Shown: piece after piece, positions 11,751 to 22,918 of the stretch
Layout of the letters: every line of letters begins with the position of its first letter
Numbering within the stretch: position 1 is the first letter of the stretch
Source: Lantana camara
Lineage: Eukaryota; Streptophyta; Magnoliopsida; Lamiales; Verbenaceae
Assembly: GCA_037501455.1 (NCBI GenBank)
Contig: CM074857.1
Coordinates: forward strand, 109,029,501-109,093,500
Direction of reading: 5' to 3'
Length of the DNA stretch: 64,000 bases
Notes under the pieces: generated by a model
The model's input: the letters and a program-made list of their open reading frames with translations, nothing else
What the model was told of the DNA's origin: nothing
The model's database searches: none
Position numbers and translations under genes: made by a program

Positions 11751-13670
11751 ATGGGGTCTCGTGAAATTCCTCCGGACATTGTATTCGAAATCTTAACTCG
11801 AATAAAATCGTTAGCAACCCTAGATACGTGCAAATCCGTGTGCAAAGAATGGAATCAGATGATACAGGAATCGAGTTTCATGGCTACATACTGCCAAAGA
11901 ACGCGAAATCTCTCTGGTGTCATGTTAAATTCCATGTTCGTGGCCGTCGATCACCAATCCGAGGAAGAACACAGTAGTTCCATTGATCTTTACATGGATA
12001 ATGTTCAAATATTGGCTTCATGTAATCAAGGGATTCTTTGTTGTCTTAAAATGGAAAGAGATGGTCCTCAACATTACGTGTGTAAACCAGCCACTAAACA
12101 ATGGCAAAGTCTGCCTAATCCTAAATATTTACCCTATGAAACTGCTGCTGTAGCAATAACAGTTCTGAAGTTAAGACCTTTCAGATACAAGATTATCAGA
12201 TTATTACTGGAATGCCCTTGGGAGTAAGTTTGTTGATTTTTTTGCTTTTTTAATCTCTTTCTGTGCGTCAGTTTGGATTTTTTTTTTAAGTTTATTTATG
12301 GATGTCATATGATTGGATTTATAATTCTAATCCTAGGGTTAATTATGAAGTTTTTACTTAATGTTTTTGAAAAATCTAGTTTGCGATTTTACTCTGAGAT
12401 ACCAATGTTTATTCCTTTTGGGCATCGATTAGTTCGAGACCTAATTTTAGCTGATACTCTTTATACCCAATTTTAAGTTATATGACACTCCCGTCTAATG
12501 AGCTTGCGGGTTTCATAACTGCACTCAGCCTTATAAATTTTTTTTGGTGGGACACTCAACCTTATAATGCAAAAACACTTCTAAAATTATCATTTTGCCG
12601 TGTTGGAATCGTCACTTGAGAAATTCAAGAAAAAATTCTGCCCGTGTCGCCCTGTCCGTATGCATGTATCATAGGCACTCACCCGGGATATTACCCTAAA
12701 AAATGAACCATTAACCACTTGGATCAACACCAGTTGGCCACATCCAATGAGCTTGCGGACCCCAGTGCTCCATACTAAAAAAAAAAGGTTACTTTGAATT
12801 AGGAGATTTATCCTGAAATTGTGCACCGGTACCAAATACACAAGTACAAAATTTAGTGACCTGATTTTACAAATTTTCCTAATTGTTAAAATGTAGTTCA
12901 GTCTAGAGCTAGTGAGTTCTTTGTCTTGATTAATTTCCAGGTCGTGATAGTTATCTTGAGTCCCGACTACATAGTTATTTATGTTTCTCCAACATAAAGA
13001 AGATAGTTTAATTGGATTATTTTTGTCTAAATACTTTCCTGTTTTTAGTTACCGGCAATATATATACCGGTGCGAAATATTCAATTCGCAAGTTTGGAGA
13101 TGGAGAGAAGTACAACCCTTGATCTCGGAACTAATAGGCCCACTTGATCCTTCCGTCAACTTGGGCGGCTCTTTCCACTGGCTGACTGTGAGGGACGACG
13201 TGATTCAGTTCTATCAAGAACGAGAATATTTCCACAAATTTCCCGTACCAAACGTAGCCGACGACAACAATCATTACAGGTGCAAGACCTTATGCAATTA
13301 TCAAGGCAAACTTGGATTTATTTGCCGAAGCTTATGCAATATGGAGCTCTGGGTTGCAAAAACCGGGGCTATCAGATGGACGAAGGAACTGACAGTGAAT
13401 CTTGAAAATCTCAAACGAAACGTGGTCAATATTGCAAGTTTCTACGGTGCAGATTCTTGTCCAGCCATTTTCTACCGTGCAGATATTGCAATCTTCATGA
13501 TCACATCTCAACGAGTGGTGTTTTATAAGCTTCAAGATGGTAGTTTTCATGAAGTGTTATTGAACAAGAAGATGAGAAATGAGGTTGGTGACGTTTTTCA
13601 ATTCAGATCGGATTTTGAGCCCGTCGAGCTTAGAGGTACTCGAGGCTGGAGAAGGTCATATGAATTTTAA
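11751..13670 (+). CDS. F-box protein with F-box-associated region, 2 exons
   Basis: Exon 1 is 11751-12223 and exon 2 is 13049-13670, with a GT-AG intron of 825 bp (donor GTAAGT). The joined frame is open for 364 residues, typical of plant F-box proteins. The start is the ATG giving MGSREIPPDIVFEI; the frame extends upstream only through a non-ATG codon. Residues about 4-45 form the F-box (PPDIVFEILTRIKS, then CKEWNQMI). The C-terminal half carries the motif YRCEIFNSQVWRWRE seen in F-box-associated domains. By family knowledge the F-box binds SKP1 in an SCF ubiquitin ligase and the C-terminal part selects the substrate; the substrate is unknown. No stop or frameshift interrupts it, so it appears functional. 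Its upstream flank is duplicated at 16721-40290. Confidence 0.88.
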
Positions 13671-13874
13671 TTTATGGTCTTTGATTCTTGTTGGTATTGC
13701 TATATGGAGTTTCATGAAGATTATTCGTTCCTTTTCCCTTTCTTTTAGTTGTAAATTTTGTGTTTCTAATTAACATACTTTGAATGAACAGCCTCTAGAT
13801 CGTTAATTACTTTTTACATGTTTGTGTTCATACGGATCATTTGTACAACAGTCCCAAGTATATGTATATATATA

Positions 13875-14250
13875 GGGCAAATTACACCAAGGTCCCCTGA
13901 GGTTTGGCATAATTACAAATTAGTCCCTCCACTTCTGGAAATTACAGATTAGTCCCTATAAATACTATTTCAATTGAGCTCCCTAGACGCCGTTAGGGTT
14001 CCGTTAATTTTGACATTTGAATTTTCGAAAAATATTACAAAAAAGTCCCTGAACTATGAATTTTCTTACAAAACGACCTCTTAACTAAATCACATCAACA
14101 ATGTACTCCTGTCAAAATTAACGGAACCCTAACAGCGTCTAGGGACCTCAATCGAAACAGTATTTATAGGAACTAATCCGTAATTTCCAGAAGTGGAGGG
14201 ATTAATTTGTAATTATGCCAAACCTTAGGGGACCTTGGTGTAATTTGCCC
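13875..14250. mobile_element. Long-arm foldback element (376 bp)
   Basis: It begins GGGCAAATTACACCAAGG and ends with the complement, CCTTGGTGTAATTTGCCC. The arms are near-perfect inverted copies over about 150 nt each, so the whole element can fold into one hairpin. TATATATA flanks both sides and may be the TSD. A relative lies at 16322-16650. Confidence 0.8.
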
Positions 14251-14810
14251 TATATATATATGATCATAAGTAATGTTAGCTATGTAACGCTCCATCCCCA
14301 AACAAATAATTTTCGCCTTTTAGTTATTAATTTCTTCATCCCTTTCTTATTTTAATTTAGTAAAGGTTCAAAATTTATCTAAATCATAATATTTCTCAAA
14401 CACATTGATGGATATTGTTGAAACAACGGCTTGTTGACGTAGATAGAAATATTTATTTTCACCAAGAAAAATATTATTACAGTTATTCTTACAAATATAT
14501 AAAGGGAAGATTGTCAAAATTGGAATACCAACCGAGTCCAATTAGGGTTTTAAGGATTTTTCGTTTTTTGGCAACAAAAAAATTTGTATACCTATAAAAA
14601 CACAAATTTGGAATAATTTTGATTGAAAACCATTTTAGACAACCGAAAAATAACTTTTATTTGTCACGTGTCTACTTAAAACCTCCATAGATTTAATTTT
14701 AATTGATGTGGCAAGACCACTATGTATACATCATCAACCATCAAATACGTTGCATTTTTTCACCTTACAAAATCTCTACATAAGCAATGTGGGTAAGTAA
14801 GTAGAGGAAA
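14251..14810. other. Non-coding intergenic sequence
   Basis: AT-rich DNA between the foldback element and a LINE tail. No recognisable gene. The last ten bases (14801-14810) are the left TSD of the LINE fragment. Confidence 0.5.
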
Positions 14811-15115
14811 TATTCTAAGTTTGAAGTTGAATGTGATTCAGAGGTGGTGGTACAACTTGTCAAGAGGGCTATATGAAGGAACATTCCTTGAGACTTATTA
14901 TTGAAGATCTCCCTAAATTGATGCGGGGGCCATGGGAATGCAAACTTAAACACATTAGAAGGTCGGAAGACAGTCTCGCAGATAACTTGGCCAAGTGGGC
15001 GCAGAGATGAAGGAAGAGAAGAAGGTCTGGGAACATGAGCGGGTCGAGGTGAATTAAAATAGAGACAATTAGTTTAACCGTTTCTATTACTACCAAAAAA
15101 AAAAAAAAAAAGTAT
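14811..15115 (+). mobile_element. 5'-truncated LINE 3' end with poly(A)
   Basis: A perfect 10-bp TSD GTAGAGGAAA lies at 14801-14810 and 15116-15125, and the fragment ends in an A tract at about 15094-15110. Coding remnants read like the C-terminal RNase H region of plant LINEs (for example RRSEDSLADNLAKWAQR), with a frameshift. Poly(A) and a variable-length TSD fit target-primed LINE retrotransposition. Confidence 0.8.
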
Positions 15116-15125
15116 GTAGAGGAAA

Positions 15126-15890
15126 ATTTGCCCTATTAATGTTCCTATCTTTCAATCATCAAAAGATCACTTAATGATACATGGAATTAAGGAAATTTGT
15201 GAGTACTAAAAAAACAAAATTATTGCACTTTAGGAGTTTAACCCGAGCCCCATTCACGCCAGAGTAATCAATTTTTCCCCCAAAAACACATGTGGCGTCA
15301 TTCTTAATCACTTTTTCTAGAAAAACTTATCGTATAATAAATGCAGTTTATTAATTTATTTAACTTCAATAAAAATTTGACCGAAAAGCTAAAATTTCGA
15401 TAATCGAATGTTTTAGGCCATTGAATAAGCCTTTTTTTTTTTTTTTAGGCCATTGAATAAGCCTTGAATCATCATATAATAACTCGGTAAGGAAGCGTTT
15501 AATACGTAAGATAAGTTTTTGAAGTTAATTATATTTGAGTTTATTAGATGAGAATAACTAGAATTTTGATTTGTTAATATCACGTTTGATACCAGAGTCT
15601 GCCCTTAATGTCAGTTAATCATTCCTCCATAATCTTCAGTGTGATAGAGTATATTAGATTACTAAGAACAACAAATTAATTTTGTACCCTAAAATAGACC
15701 ATTTTCTCTATCTTCTTGTAAAATGCCGCTCGGAATACCAATTAAGGAATCAAATTTCAAGGCAAAGAAAGCAAAACATTATCTCACCTTGATATTCCTT
15801 AAAATATTACTAAAACAATTCAACAGACCATACTTTAAACATAAATCATCACATAAGCATTAGACCATCCTTAACCAATAGCTCTTCATC
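15126..15890. other. Non-coding intergenic sequence
   Basis: No gene recognised. A short direct repeat, TTGAATAAGCC, lies on both sides of a T tract near 15420-15465. The part next to 15890 may be the 3' flank captured with the FPPS fragment. Confidence 0.45.
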
Positions 15891-16044
15891 TTATTTGTAC
15901 CTCTTGTATACCTTCCCAAGAAGGACTTAAGCACGGCCTACACGGCTTTATTAGAATGAGCTTCAATGGAGCTTGTTAATTTAAGATAGCTCTTGCCCTC
16001 ACAGCCAGCCAAGAACACTTGAAATCTTCGATATCTGCACCAAT
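15891..16044 (-). pseudogene. Farnesyl diphosphate synthase gene fragment (broken)
   Basis: On the minus strand, 16044 downward reads IGADIEDFKCSWLAV, a signature of plant farnesyl diphosphate synthase (FPPS). It is preceded by T-rich sequence ending in AG, like an intron acceptor. It then joins directly to TSSIEAHSNKAV, a stop, AVLKSFLG and, after a one-base shift, KVYKRYK and a stop at 15891-15893, the usual FPPS C-terminus. The stretch normally between these two parts is missing. FPPS makes C15 farnesyl diphosphate for sterols and sesquiterpenes; this piece lacks nearly all of the enzyme and both aspartate-rich motifs. An intron border suggests a genomic, not cDNA, origin. Confidence 0.8.
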
Positions 16045-16321
16045 CTGACGAAACGTGAAAATGATTATTAAAGCACCCTTTCAAAAGGTTAGTTTTTTTT
16101 TAGTATAGTCAAAAATATTTACGAACTCACCTTTCGAATCTTTTAATGCTACTAAGCAATGTAAATAGTCATCTAGAAACATTTCCCATAAATCACCATG
16201 AATTATGAAGCAATCTAAATAGCCATCCATGTATATTTGTCACAACATTGTGGAGCTAAAATTTCGACTAACATTCTGGTACTTAGTAATTAGCCAGTTA
16301 GGACAAGACAATAGTTATAAG

Positions 16322-16650
16322 GGGCAATTCATTTAGGTCCCCTGAGGTTTGCCGTAATTACAAATCAGTCCCTCTTGTTTTGGAAATTACATATTAACCC
16401 CTATAAATACTGTTTCAATTGAGGTCCCTGAAAAATATTACAAAAAAATCCCTGAACTATGAACTTTTTTACAAACGACCCTTTAACTAAATCACATCAA
16501 CAATGTAGTCCTGTCAAAATTAGCGCAACCTAACAGCGTCTAGGGACCTCAATTGAAACAGTATTTATAGGGGTTAATATGTAATTTTCGAAATAAGAAG
16601 GACTGATTTGTAATTAGGGTAAACCTCAGGGGACCTAGATGTAATTGCCC
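16322..16650. mobile_element. Long-arm foldback element, second copy (329 bp)
   Basis: Same family as 13875-14250: it starts GGGCAATTCATTTAGGTCCC and ends with the inverted form, finishing AATTGCCC. It is flanked by GTTATAA on both sides. The inverted arms carry the same GACCTCAATTGAAACAGTATTTATAGG core as the first copy. Confidence 0.8.
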
Positions 16651-16720
16651 GTTATAAATCTACAGCAATATGCCCCGACTTGATTATCTAAGCACATCTT
16701 CTCTTAATTTTCTCATTCAG

Positions 16721-17031
16721 CTGCAGGGGAGGTTTTTGTAATATCTTGAAACCTGCTCCATTTCAGTAACATCAATAGTATTTCTTGAAGTGTCCAAGTA
16801 CCATATCCATCTATATTCAAAATGGATCATCTTCTTCAAAATGACCAAATATAAAAAAAAAAAATGCAATCGAACCTTCCAAATATATATGTTTACCAAC
16901 AAGTGAACAACCCAAGGTAATATGCCAATATCATTCACAAAATCTTCACTGATCGGATGGATCAGATGGTTTCTCGGTACGTAAGCGAATACATTGATGA
17001 GAACAGAAAGTTGTTTTCCTAGTATCGACAG
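16721..17031. repeat. Duplicated segment, copy 2, left block
   Basis: Matches 5633-5925 closely, with small indels. It ends at TCGACAGT, the intact counterpart of the hAT insertion site in copy 1. The next bases, TCCTTATCA, continue the copy and form the left TSD of the LINE fragment. Confidence 0.85.
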
Positions 17032-17040
17032 TCCTTATCA

Positions 17041-17571
17041 AACTGGACAGAGGATGGATCAAAGTTAATTATGATGGGGCAGTTTTTAAGGAGGAAAACT
17101 CGATTGGGATTGAAGTGATTGCTCATGACGAAGATGGTAAGTGCGTTGGTTGGAAAACTAATAGAAAAAGGAACACGGTGGACCCATTGGTGGAAGAATC
17201 TGAAGCCGCCCTTTTTGTTATTCGTTTAGCTCATGACTTTGGATGTAGCAAGGTTATGCTAACCTTGAAGGAGATTGCTTAAACATGGTGAACAAAATTC
17301 TTGACATTGGTGATGATCTTTCGGACGTCGGGAACATTATTTCGGATATCAAACTCTTATGTGCTTGTTTCCTTATTAATCTCCGGTTTTCTTTTATAGA
17401 CGTGGTGTAAATTTAGTTGTCCACAAGCTTACTTGTAATGCAATCTCGATCTGTGTTGGTTCGTCGGACTTTCCAACTTATGTTTCTGATGTTATTTTTG
17501 CTAATGCGTTTTAGTTTGTAGCCGTTGTGGCTGAACAAGGGAGAAAAAAAAAAAAGAAAAAAAAGAGGCAA
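17041..17571 (+). mobile_element. 5'-truncated LINE with RNase H domain and A-rich tail
   Basis: Flanked by the 9-bp TSD TCCTTATCA (17032-17040, 17572-17580). The coding remnant starts at a plant LINE RNase H domain: WIKVNYDGAVFKEE with the first catalytic Asp, ESEAALFVIRLAHDFG with the Glu, then a frameshift before EGDCLNMV. It ends with a stop and an A-rich tail at about 17544-17566. The paralogous site at 10306 lacks it. Confidence 0.85.
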
Positions 17572-17619
17572 TCCTTATCATTTTTCAAGATTTTGTATTT
17601 GCAAGATTACTATAAATTA

Positions 17620-17813
17620 TGTTAAAACTCTTGTATATGGGAAGTTTGACTTCCCGTTTATACTCTTGATTTGTAGAGATTGCCACATATTTGTAGGGAT
17701 TCCTTGTCTATATTGTAAGCTATACATAGGACCTCTAATGCAGTGTAAAATCAAGAAAAACAAGAACAATGAATACAATACAAATTTTCTTCCCCGAATA
17801 CCATGTTCTAACA
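17620..17813 (+). repeat. Copia 5' LTR
   Basis: 194 bp, TGTTAAAACTC at the start and TGTTCTAACA at the end; nearly identical to 39531-39724 with scattered substitutions. Confidence 0.95.
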
Positions 17814-17825
17814 TGGTATCAGAGC
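17814..17825 (+). promoter_or_regulatory. Copia primer-binding site
   Basis: TGGTATCAGAGC lies directly after the 5' LTR and is the usual plant Copia primer-binding site, complementary to the initiator tRNA-Met 3' end. Confidence 0.9.
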
Positions 17826-17928
17826 AGTATTAGAACCCTTGGAACTCAGTTTTAACATCATCGTCCCTACCAATCCCGAACTCTAAAACAACCATAACCA
17901 AGCAAGCACTGCACAACAAAAAACCATC

Positions 17929-18721
17929 ATGTCAATCCCAACCGAGAAAAACTCAGATTTATCTATTCAAATAGCAAACTTGCTGCGCAACCCAACCATG
18001 CCTAACTCAGATAATTTGTCGATCGGAATAAAATTAAACAGCGACCACTATCCGATATGGGCCCGACTCATGAAAATGGCTATCAGAGGCCGGGGGGAGG
18101 GGGCTAATCACATCTTACCAGAATCCTAGTGGCTCCGGAACCAACAGATCCAAGCTTTGACTAATGGGAGCAGATTGATCAAAACATTTTTACTTGGATT
18201 ATTCAAAACATGGAAATGGCCTCATCAACAATGTCTTACAATATCCGATAGTAAAGGCATTGTGGGAGGGGGCTCGCCACCACTTATGGAAGCGACAAAG
18301 ACCCATTACAACTCTTCGACTTACACCGGAAATTAAGCCAATACTCAGTGATAGGGGCAAGATAGCCTAGAGGAATTCTGGAATAACCTCCAGGCTATAT
18401 GGATGGCAATCGACCGACGACAACTGAACACGATGAAATATCCGGAGGACATCACGATTTTTAACAAAATCACCCAAGAACAGAGATTATTCCAATTTCT
18501 TACCGGAATTGACGAGAATTATAATCTGATACGAAGGGATTTGTTGAAGCAAGAGCCCAAACACTTTGTAGAAGCGGCGTATGGAACAATCCGACGAGAG
18601 GTGGCTTATCTTCACATCTTGAAGTCGGCCACCACCGGTGAAGAGAACACCGGCAACCGAGGTCTCGGATTGGGACTGGTCGCGAGAAAAGAGAAAGGGG
18701 AAAGAAGCACCGGATGCTCAG
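17929..18721 (+). pseudogene. Copia gag, 5' part, interrupted
   Basis: Starts at ATG 17929. It reads a Copia gag N-terminus (SIGIKLNSDHYPIWARLMKMA) and, after a stop near 18127 and frame changes, the middle of gag (GIDENYNLIRRDLL near 18510). The frame is cut by solo LTR A1 at 18722. A further piece lies at 31362-31433, followed by the second insertion. The zinc-knuckle part resumes after 36255. Confidence 0.85.
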
Positions 18722-20010
18722 TGTTGGGAATAGTGCCGTAGAAAGCTAGTATGGTTTGGGACTTTCCTTATATCACAGACAATCTTTGAATAATATACGA
18801 ATGATTGTATTAACAGGCGAACACTTCCTATGTGCCATTACGTGTTTTGTATGTTTCCATTACGTGCGCATGTATTAGAACTCCTCTAATCTGATGAGGC
18901 CATTAAGAACTTTGTCATTATGAGAACGACACATGAAACAAGTTCTTAACTCCATAAGCGAGGATTAGAAACTTCTCCTAGTCGATGAGTCCGATAGACA
19001 GTGGGAGTGTCGACCTTAACTCCGTTGAGACTTGTTTGTGTAGTTATGTCCTTAAGAAGGATCACCCGATTTCATCGGGAGATAAATGCACACTATGATG
19101 CGTTCATAATGCATAAGGGTGCTTGTTGATAGAACAAGTTCACTGAGGTGCCCCGCATGAGAAGATTCCTAAATGGGAAAGGACGTTACTAGAACTTCTA
19201 GATTAGGAAATATCTCACATGTCAATGACGTGATGAATTAATCCTTAGACTTAATATTCCACATTATCTCATATGAGCGCTAACTCTGTACTCTTTGATA
19301 TAGGCTCAAAAGGGTGTCGCCATATAGACACTTGAATTACGGCCTATGTTGGGATTACACAAGTGGTATATGAGAATTGTTGGAATCAATAAAGGACCTA
19401 CACTTGTTGTAGGCAAGATGATCTCTTATTACACAAGTCATTCATATTTCATCCCAAAATCCTTGCGCAAGGTGGTTAGATCAAGACATCAAGAAAATGG
19501 GGTTTTCTTAGATTGAGATCAAATGGAATATGAAGGGAAATTTGTTTTAAGATTGAGATTAGTAGGGCTCTCTATATTCCCATACCCTAGATCTTAATCG
19601 AGAGATAGGTTGGTAAGAGGATTGTATCCCACATGATGTCATTGACTAAAAGGTTCTTTCGAATATACATTCACATTTCGGGTAGAGGTCACACACCTGT
19701 TGCTAGACTATGGTCGTGTGATCTGTGAGATAATTAATTGATAAAGTATATTAATTAATTATGCTCACTGCTAACTGAAATTGAACCTAGAGGGTCACAC
19801 ACAAATGCCAGATTCAAAGGGTATTACTGGAAAGATCAAATAATTGATCAAAACGAGACCACAGTGTAAAGTACACGTGTGGGTTTGAGAGCATGTTTGG
19901 GACGTGTGAATCTAATTGAGGAATTGGATCATGTGTTAATTAATTGGAGAATTAATTATAAGCCCAAATATAATTAATTGAAGAATTAATTATAAAGCCA
20001 CAATATAATT

Positions 20011-21171
20011 TGATATGGCATAAAATGGCGAGCCACGTGGCACGCCTTAGAGGAAGCCACTTGGACATCTCGCCACCTCAAGCGGACCAAGGTCCCCGCG
20101 CCAACGGATCAACGGATCGAACCCGATCCGCTACGCCATAACGGATCAAGTTCGATCCCTAACCCCAATTGAGATCGATCCCTCAAGGAACGACGGATCC
20201 GATCCCTAGGCTCAAGGGATCGAACCGATCCCTATCCCGAGATTGGATCGAACCGATCCCTAGGCTCAAGGGATCGATCCGATCCCATACACCTTAGGGG
20301 ATCGATCCGATCCCATACATCTTAAAGGATCGATCCGTTCCCTATCCCTAGAGCGGATCGATCTGATCCCTAGGCTCAAGGGATCGATCCGATCCCATAC
20401 ACCTCAAGGGATCGATCCGGTCCCTATCCCGAAAGCGGAACAATCCGATCCCGTACACCTCAAGGGATCGAACTCGATCCCATAATCCGCAACGGACGGT
20501 CCATCCTTGCTCCTACATGGGAACCACGCATGAAGCGTCCCTATCCCGCACAAGTCAAGGGGTCGAACTCGACCCCGCTAACGGGTTCCTCACTACGGAC
20601 ATGCTTCATCGCGACCCGCTTGACCTCGATCTCTCGGATCGAGATCATACGTCACCCGGCGACAAGATGCCATAAAGCATCTTTGTCGGGACACGTGTAA
20701 CTCCCCTATTCACCACGGCCAGACGCGCTACAGTGCATTTAATGCTTTCGGTACGTGTCTACGCGCAAAAGGGAAACGAAGTACACTCGACCCCGAGGCA
20801 CCCGCTCAGGCATCCGACAAACGAACCGATCGACTGCAGAGCATTTAATGCATAGTCGCGGTACACGCACTACCGTGTTAAATGCTCCTGACTATAAATA
20901 CCCAAGTCTTGAACAGTAGTTGGTAAGCATTCAAGAGCATTTATTTCGCTTCTCTAGCATTTATTTCTCTCTCTAAGAATCTTCCACTGACTTGAGCGTC
21001 GGAGTGCTAAACTTGGGTCCAACCCCAAGTCCCCAATTTGGCCTTTGAGCTCACGTTTGTCTTAAGGGTTTTCAGATCGATTAAAGAGCCCACCTTGCAA
21101 ATTCTTGACTGATTGACCCGAGAGTGCCAGCTAGACCTCCAACTCAGCTGAACCATTTTTAGGCCGGATCA
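20011..21171 (+). repeat. Tat element 1, 5' LTR (1161 bp)
   Basis: TG...CA ends. The last 656 bp (20516-21171) match the 3' LTR remnant at 29795-30450 over equal length. The first 505 bp exist only here. The start is supported because the flanking family A repeat array rejoins in phase when 20011-30450 is removed. A TATAAATA box lies at 20893-20900. Confidence 0.85.
20080..20490. repeat. Array of GGATCGA..CGATCC units in the 5' LTR
   Basis: At least ten imperfect units of about 29 bp, each with an inverted-repeat core such as GGGATCGATCCGATCCC followed by ATACACCT or TAGGCTCAA. Each can form a short hairpin. A related array lies at 26220-26520 in the same element. Confidence 0.85.
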
Positions 21172-21173
21172 GT

Positions 21174-21190
21174 TGGCGCCGTCTGTGGGA
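21174..21190 (+). promoter_or_regulatory. Tat element 1 primer-binding site
   Basis: TGGCGCCGTCTGTGGGA starts two bases after the 5' LTR, as in other Tat-type plant elements; the same motif follows the LTR of the second Tat element at 57288. Confidence 0.9.
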
Positions 21191-21247
21191 AACTACACTT
21201 CTCTCTACCTCGATCTTGAGTAAAACACTTCCTCTCCTCTTGCAATC

Positions 21248-22918
21248 ATGGTGAACACTAGGAAGACCCGACAGGATGAGGACTTGGAGGAGGTCACCAA
21301 AGGCAGGCACGACACCAACGCGCCGCTTGGTCATCTCCCCATTGCTCCCCCCGTCGTCGAGATTGCTGGCCCCAGTGCCAGTGCGATCGTGCCTCAACCA
21401 GAGGCTGCTCCGAGGGTCGCCATTACACAGGCTGACCTTGAGGCCTTTCTTGACCAGTGGCGGGTCGAGATCGAACAGGCCCAAGTAGAAGGCCGGGAGC
21501 CAAGACGCCCCGAATTACCGAGGGCTAGTCCCGCTACTATCCCCAGCCCCGTAATAGCCAGCGCTTATGGACCTGCGGCTCAGACTTATGGGTCTGCAGT
21601 CCCCTACTACCTCCAGCCGCTCAACGGCGGACCCGCCCAGGTCATATGGGGCCTTCCTCCCCAAACGGGTGCGGGCCAAGCACAGGTCCCCGGGTTTGCA
21701 CCTCCTCCGCCACTCGCGGGAGGGAGCAAACAGGTCTCGTTGGAGGGCCATGGGGATTCGGATCATCCCAGCCGCGCGAACCGCGGTAAGCGAGCGGTCG
21801 ATGACGACCATGAAGAGTACGATGACTTGTGGAACCGGTTACCCACCCGATCGGCCCGCAACGAGGCGGCAAGGATCGCCGCAGCCCGCCAGGACCGCAG
21901 CCCGGATCGATATATCGATCCGCCAAGAAGGCGGGTGCAGGACCGCCTGGGGGATCGAGGTTCCATGATCTCCCAGAGGCAGGTCGATCTACGCGCTGGG
22001 TTAAACCGCCAACCACTGCGCTACAGATCCGATCGGGAGGAAGCCTCCCCATTTTCTGAGGATATTCTTCGCACAACCTGCGACGGAGATCGAATCCCCT
22101 CGGGATTGCCTCTTTACAACGGGACGACCGATCCCGAGAAACACGTTACTGCTTTTGAAAACAGAATGTTGCTGCACCCCCATCCGCAGCAGATTTGGGC
22201 CAAAATTTTCGTGACCACTTTAACGGGCCCCGCGCAGGACTGGTTCATCCGCCTGCCGCCTCGATGCATCCGGACCTACAATCACTTTGTAGACCGGTTT
22301 TCGGCGTACTTCTCCTCCATGTCAGGGGAGAAGCTGCCCCCTTCTTACCTCAACAACCTCCGCCAGGAGAAAGGAGAATCCCTTCGAGACTTCTTCACCG
22401 GATTCTCAAGGGAAGTGGTACGGGTCGAGGACCCGACGATGGACACTCTGCTCCCGGTCGTCCATCGGGCGCTACGCAACCGCCTGTGGGCGGATGAGAT
22501 CGTCAGGGCTGGCCCCAAAAACCTGACTAAAATTCAGGATCTCGCCCATGGGTTTATGCGGGTCGAGGAGATGGCATTAGCTCATGGGCCTGCTCCTTCG
22601 CCCACCCCGGAGAGCCATCACATGGGGTCGAACTCGACCCAGACCAGGAAGGGGTTCGAGCCCAAAAAATCGAAGGGTAGGGTCAATCCACCGGTCCAAA
22701 CCGATCGGAGAAACTATATACCCCTCGACCCGAACGACAACAACAAATCAACGAAGATCGGGGCCAACATGAACCCCCAGCACGAGATGATGATGATTGA
22801 GTTCCTCCAAGAAAATGCAGACGTGTTTGCATGGACTGCGAAGGATCTTGTGGGGATCGACCCGAAGGTGATCTGCCATCGCCTCGGTCTCGATCCCACT
22901 CACAGACCCATAAAATAG
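21248..22918 (+). CDS. Tat element 1 Gag, fused to start of Pol by internal deletion
   Basis: Open frame of 556 codons from ATG 21248. A charged, Pro-rich N-terminal half precedes a retrotransposon Gag core near residues 285-430 (AENRM-like helix, WAKIFVTTLTGPAQDWF, then FVDRFSAYFSS). The last 40 or so residues (MMIEFLQENADVFAW onwards) match the segment just before reverse transcriptase in such elements. The zinc knuckle and aspartic protease, present in the second Tat element at about 58960-59550, are missing here. An in-frame deletion therefore joined Gag to Pol. TAG at 22916-22918 ends it. Confidence 0.85.
   Translation: MVNTRKTRQDEDLEEVTKGRHDTNAPLGHLPIAPPVVEIAGPSASAIVPQPEAAPRVAITQADLEAFLDQWRVEIEQAQVEGREPRRPELPRASPATIPSPVIASAYGPAAQTYGSAVPYYLQPLNGGPAQVIWGLPPQTGAGQAQVPGFAPPPPLAGGSKQVSLEGHGDSDHPSRANRGKRAVDDDHEEYDDLWNRLPTRSARNEAARIAAARQDRSPDRYIDPPRRRVQDRLGDRGSMISQRQVDLRAGLNRQPLRYRSDREEASPFSEDILRTTCDGDRIPSGLPLYNGTTDPEKHVTAFENRMLLHPHPQQIWAKIFVTTLTGPAQDWFIRLPPRCIRTYNHFVDRFSAYFSSMSGEKLPPSYLNNLRQEKGESLRDFFTGFSREVVRVEDPTMDTLLPVVHRALRNRLWADEIVRAGPKNLTKIQDLAHGFMRVEEMALAHGPAPSPTPESHHMGSNSTQTRKGFEPKKSKGRVNPPVQTDRRNYIPLDPNDNNKSTKIGANMNPQHEMMMIEFLQENADVFAWTAKDLVGIDPKVICHRLGLDPTHRPIK

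Noticed and set aside
12224..13048. Small frames between the two F-box exons
   Set aside because: Intron with GTAAGT donor and TTTTTAG acceptor; joining the exons gives one open frame, and the small frames show no similarity.
21131..21484. Minus-strand frame over the gag start and similar frames in 21515-22183
   Set aside because: Shadows of the gag reading frame, whose GC-rich codons keep antisense frames open by chance.
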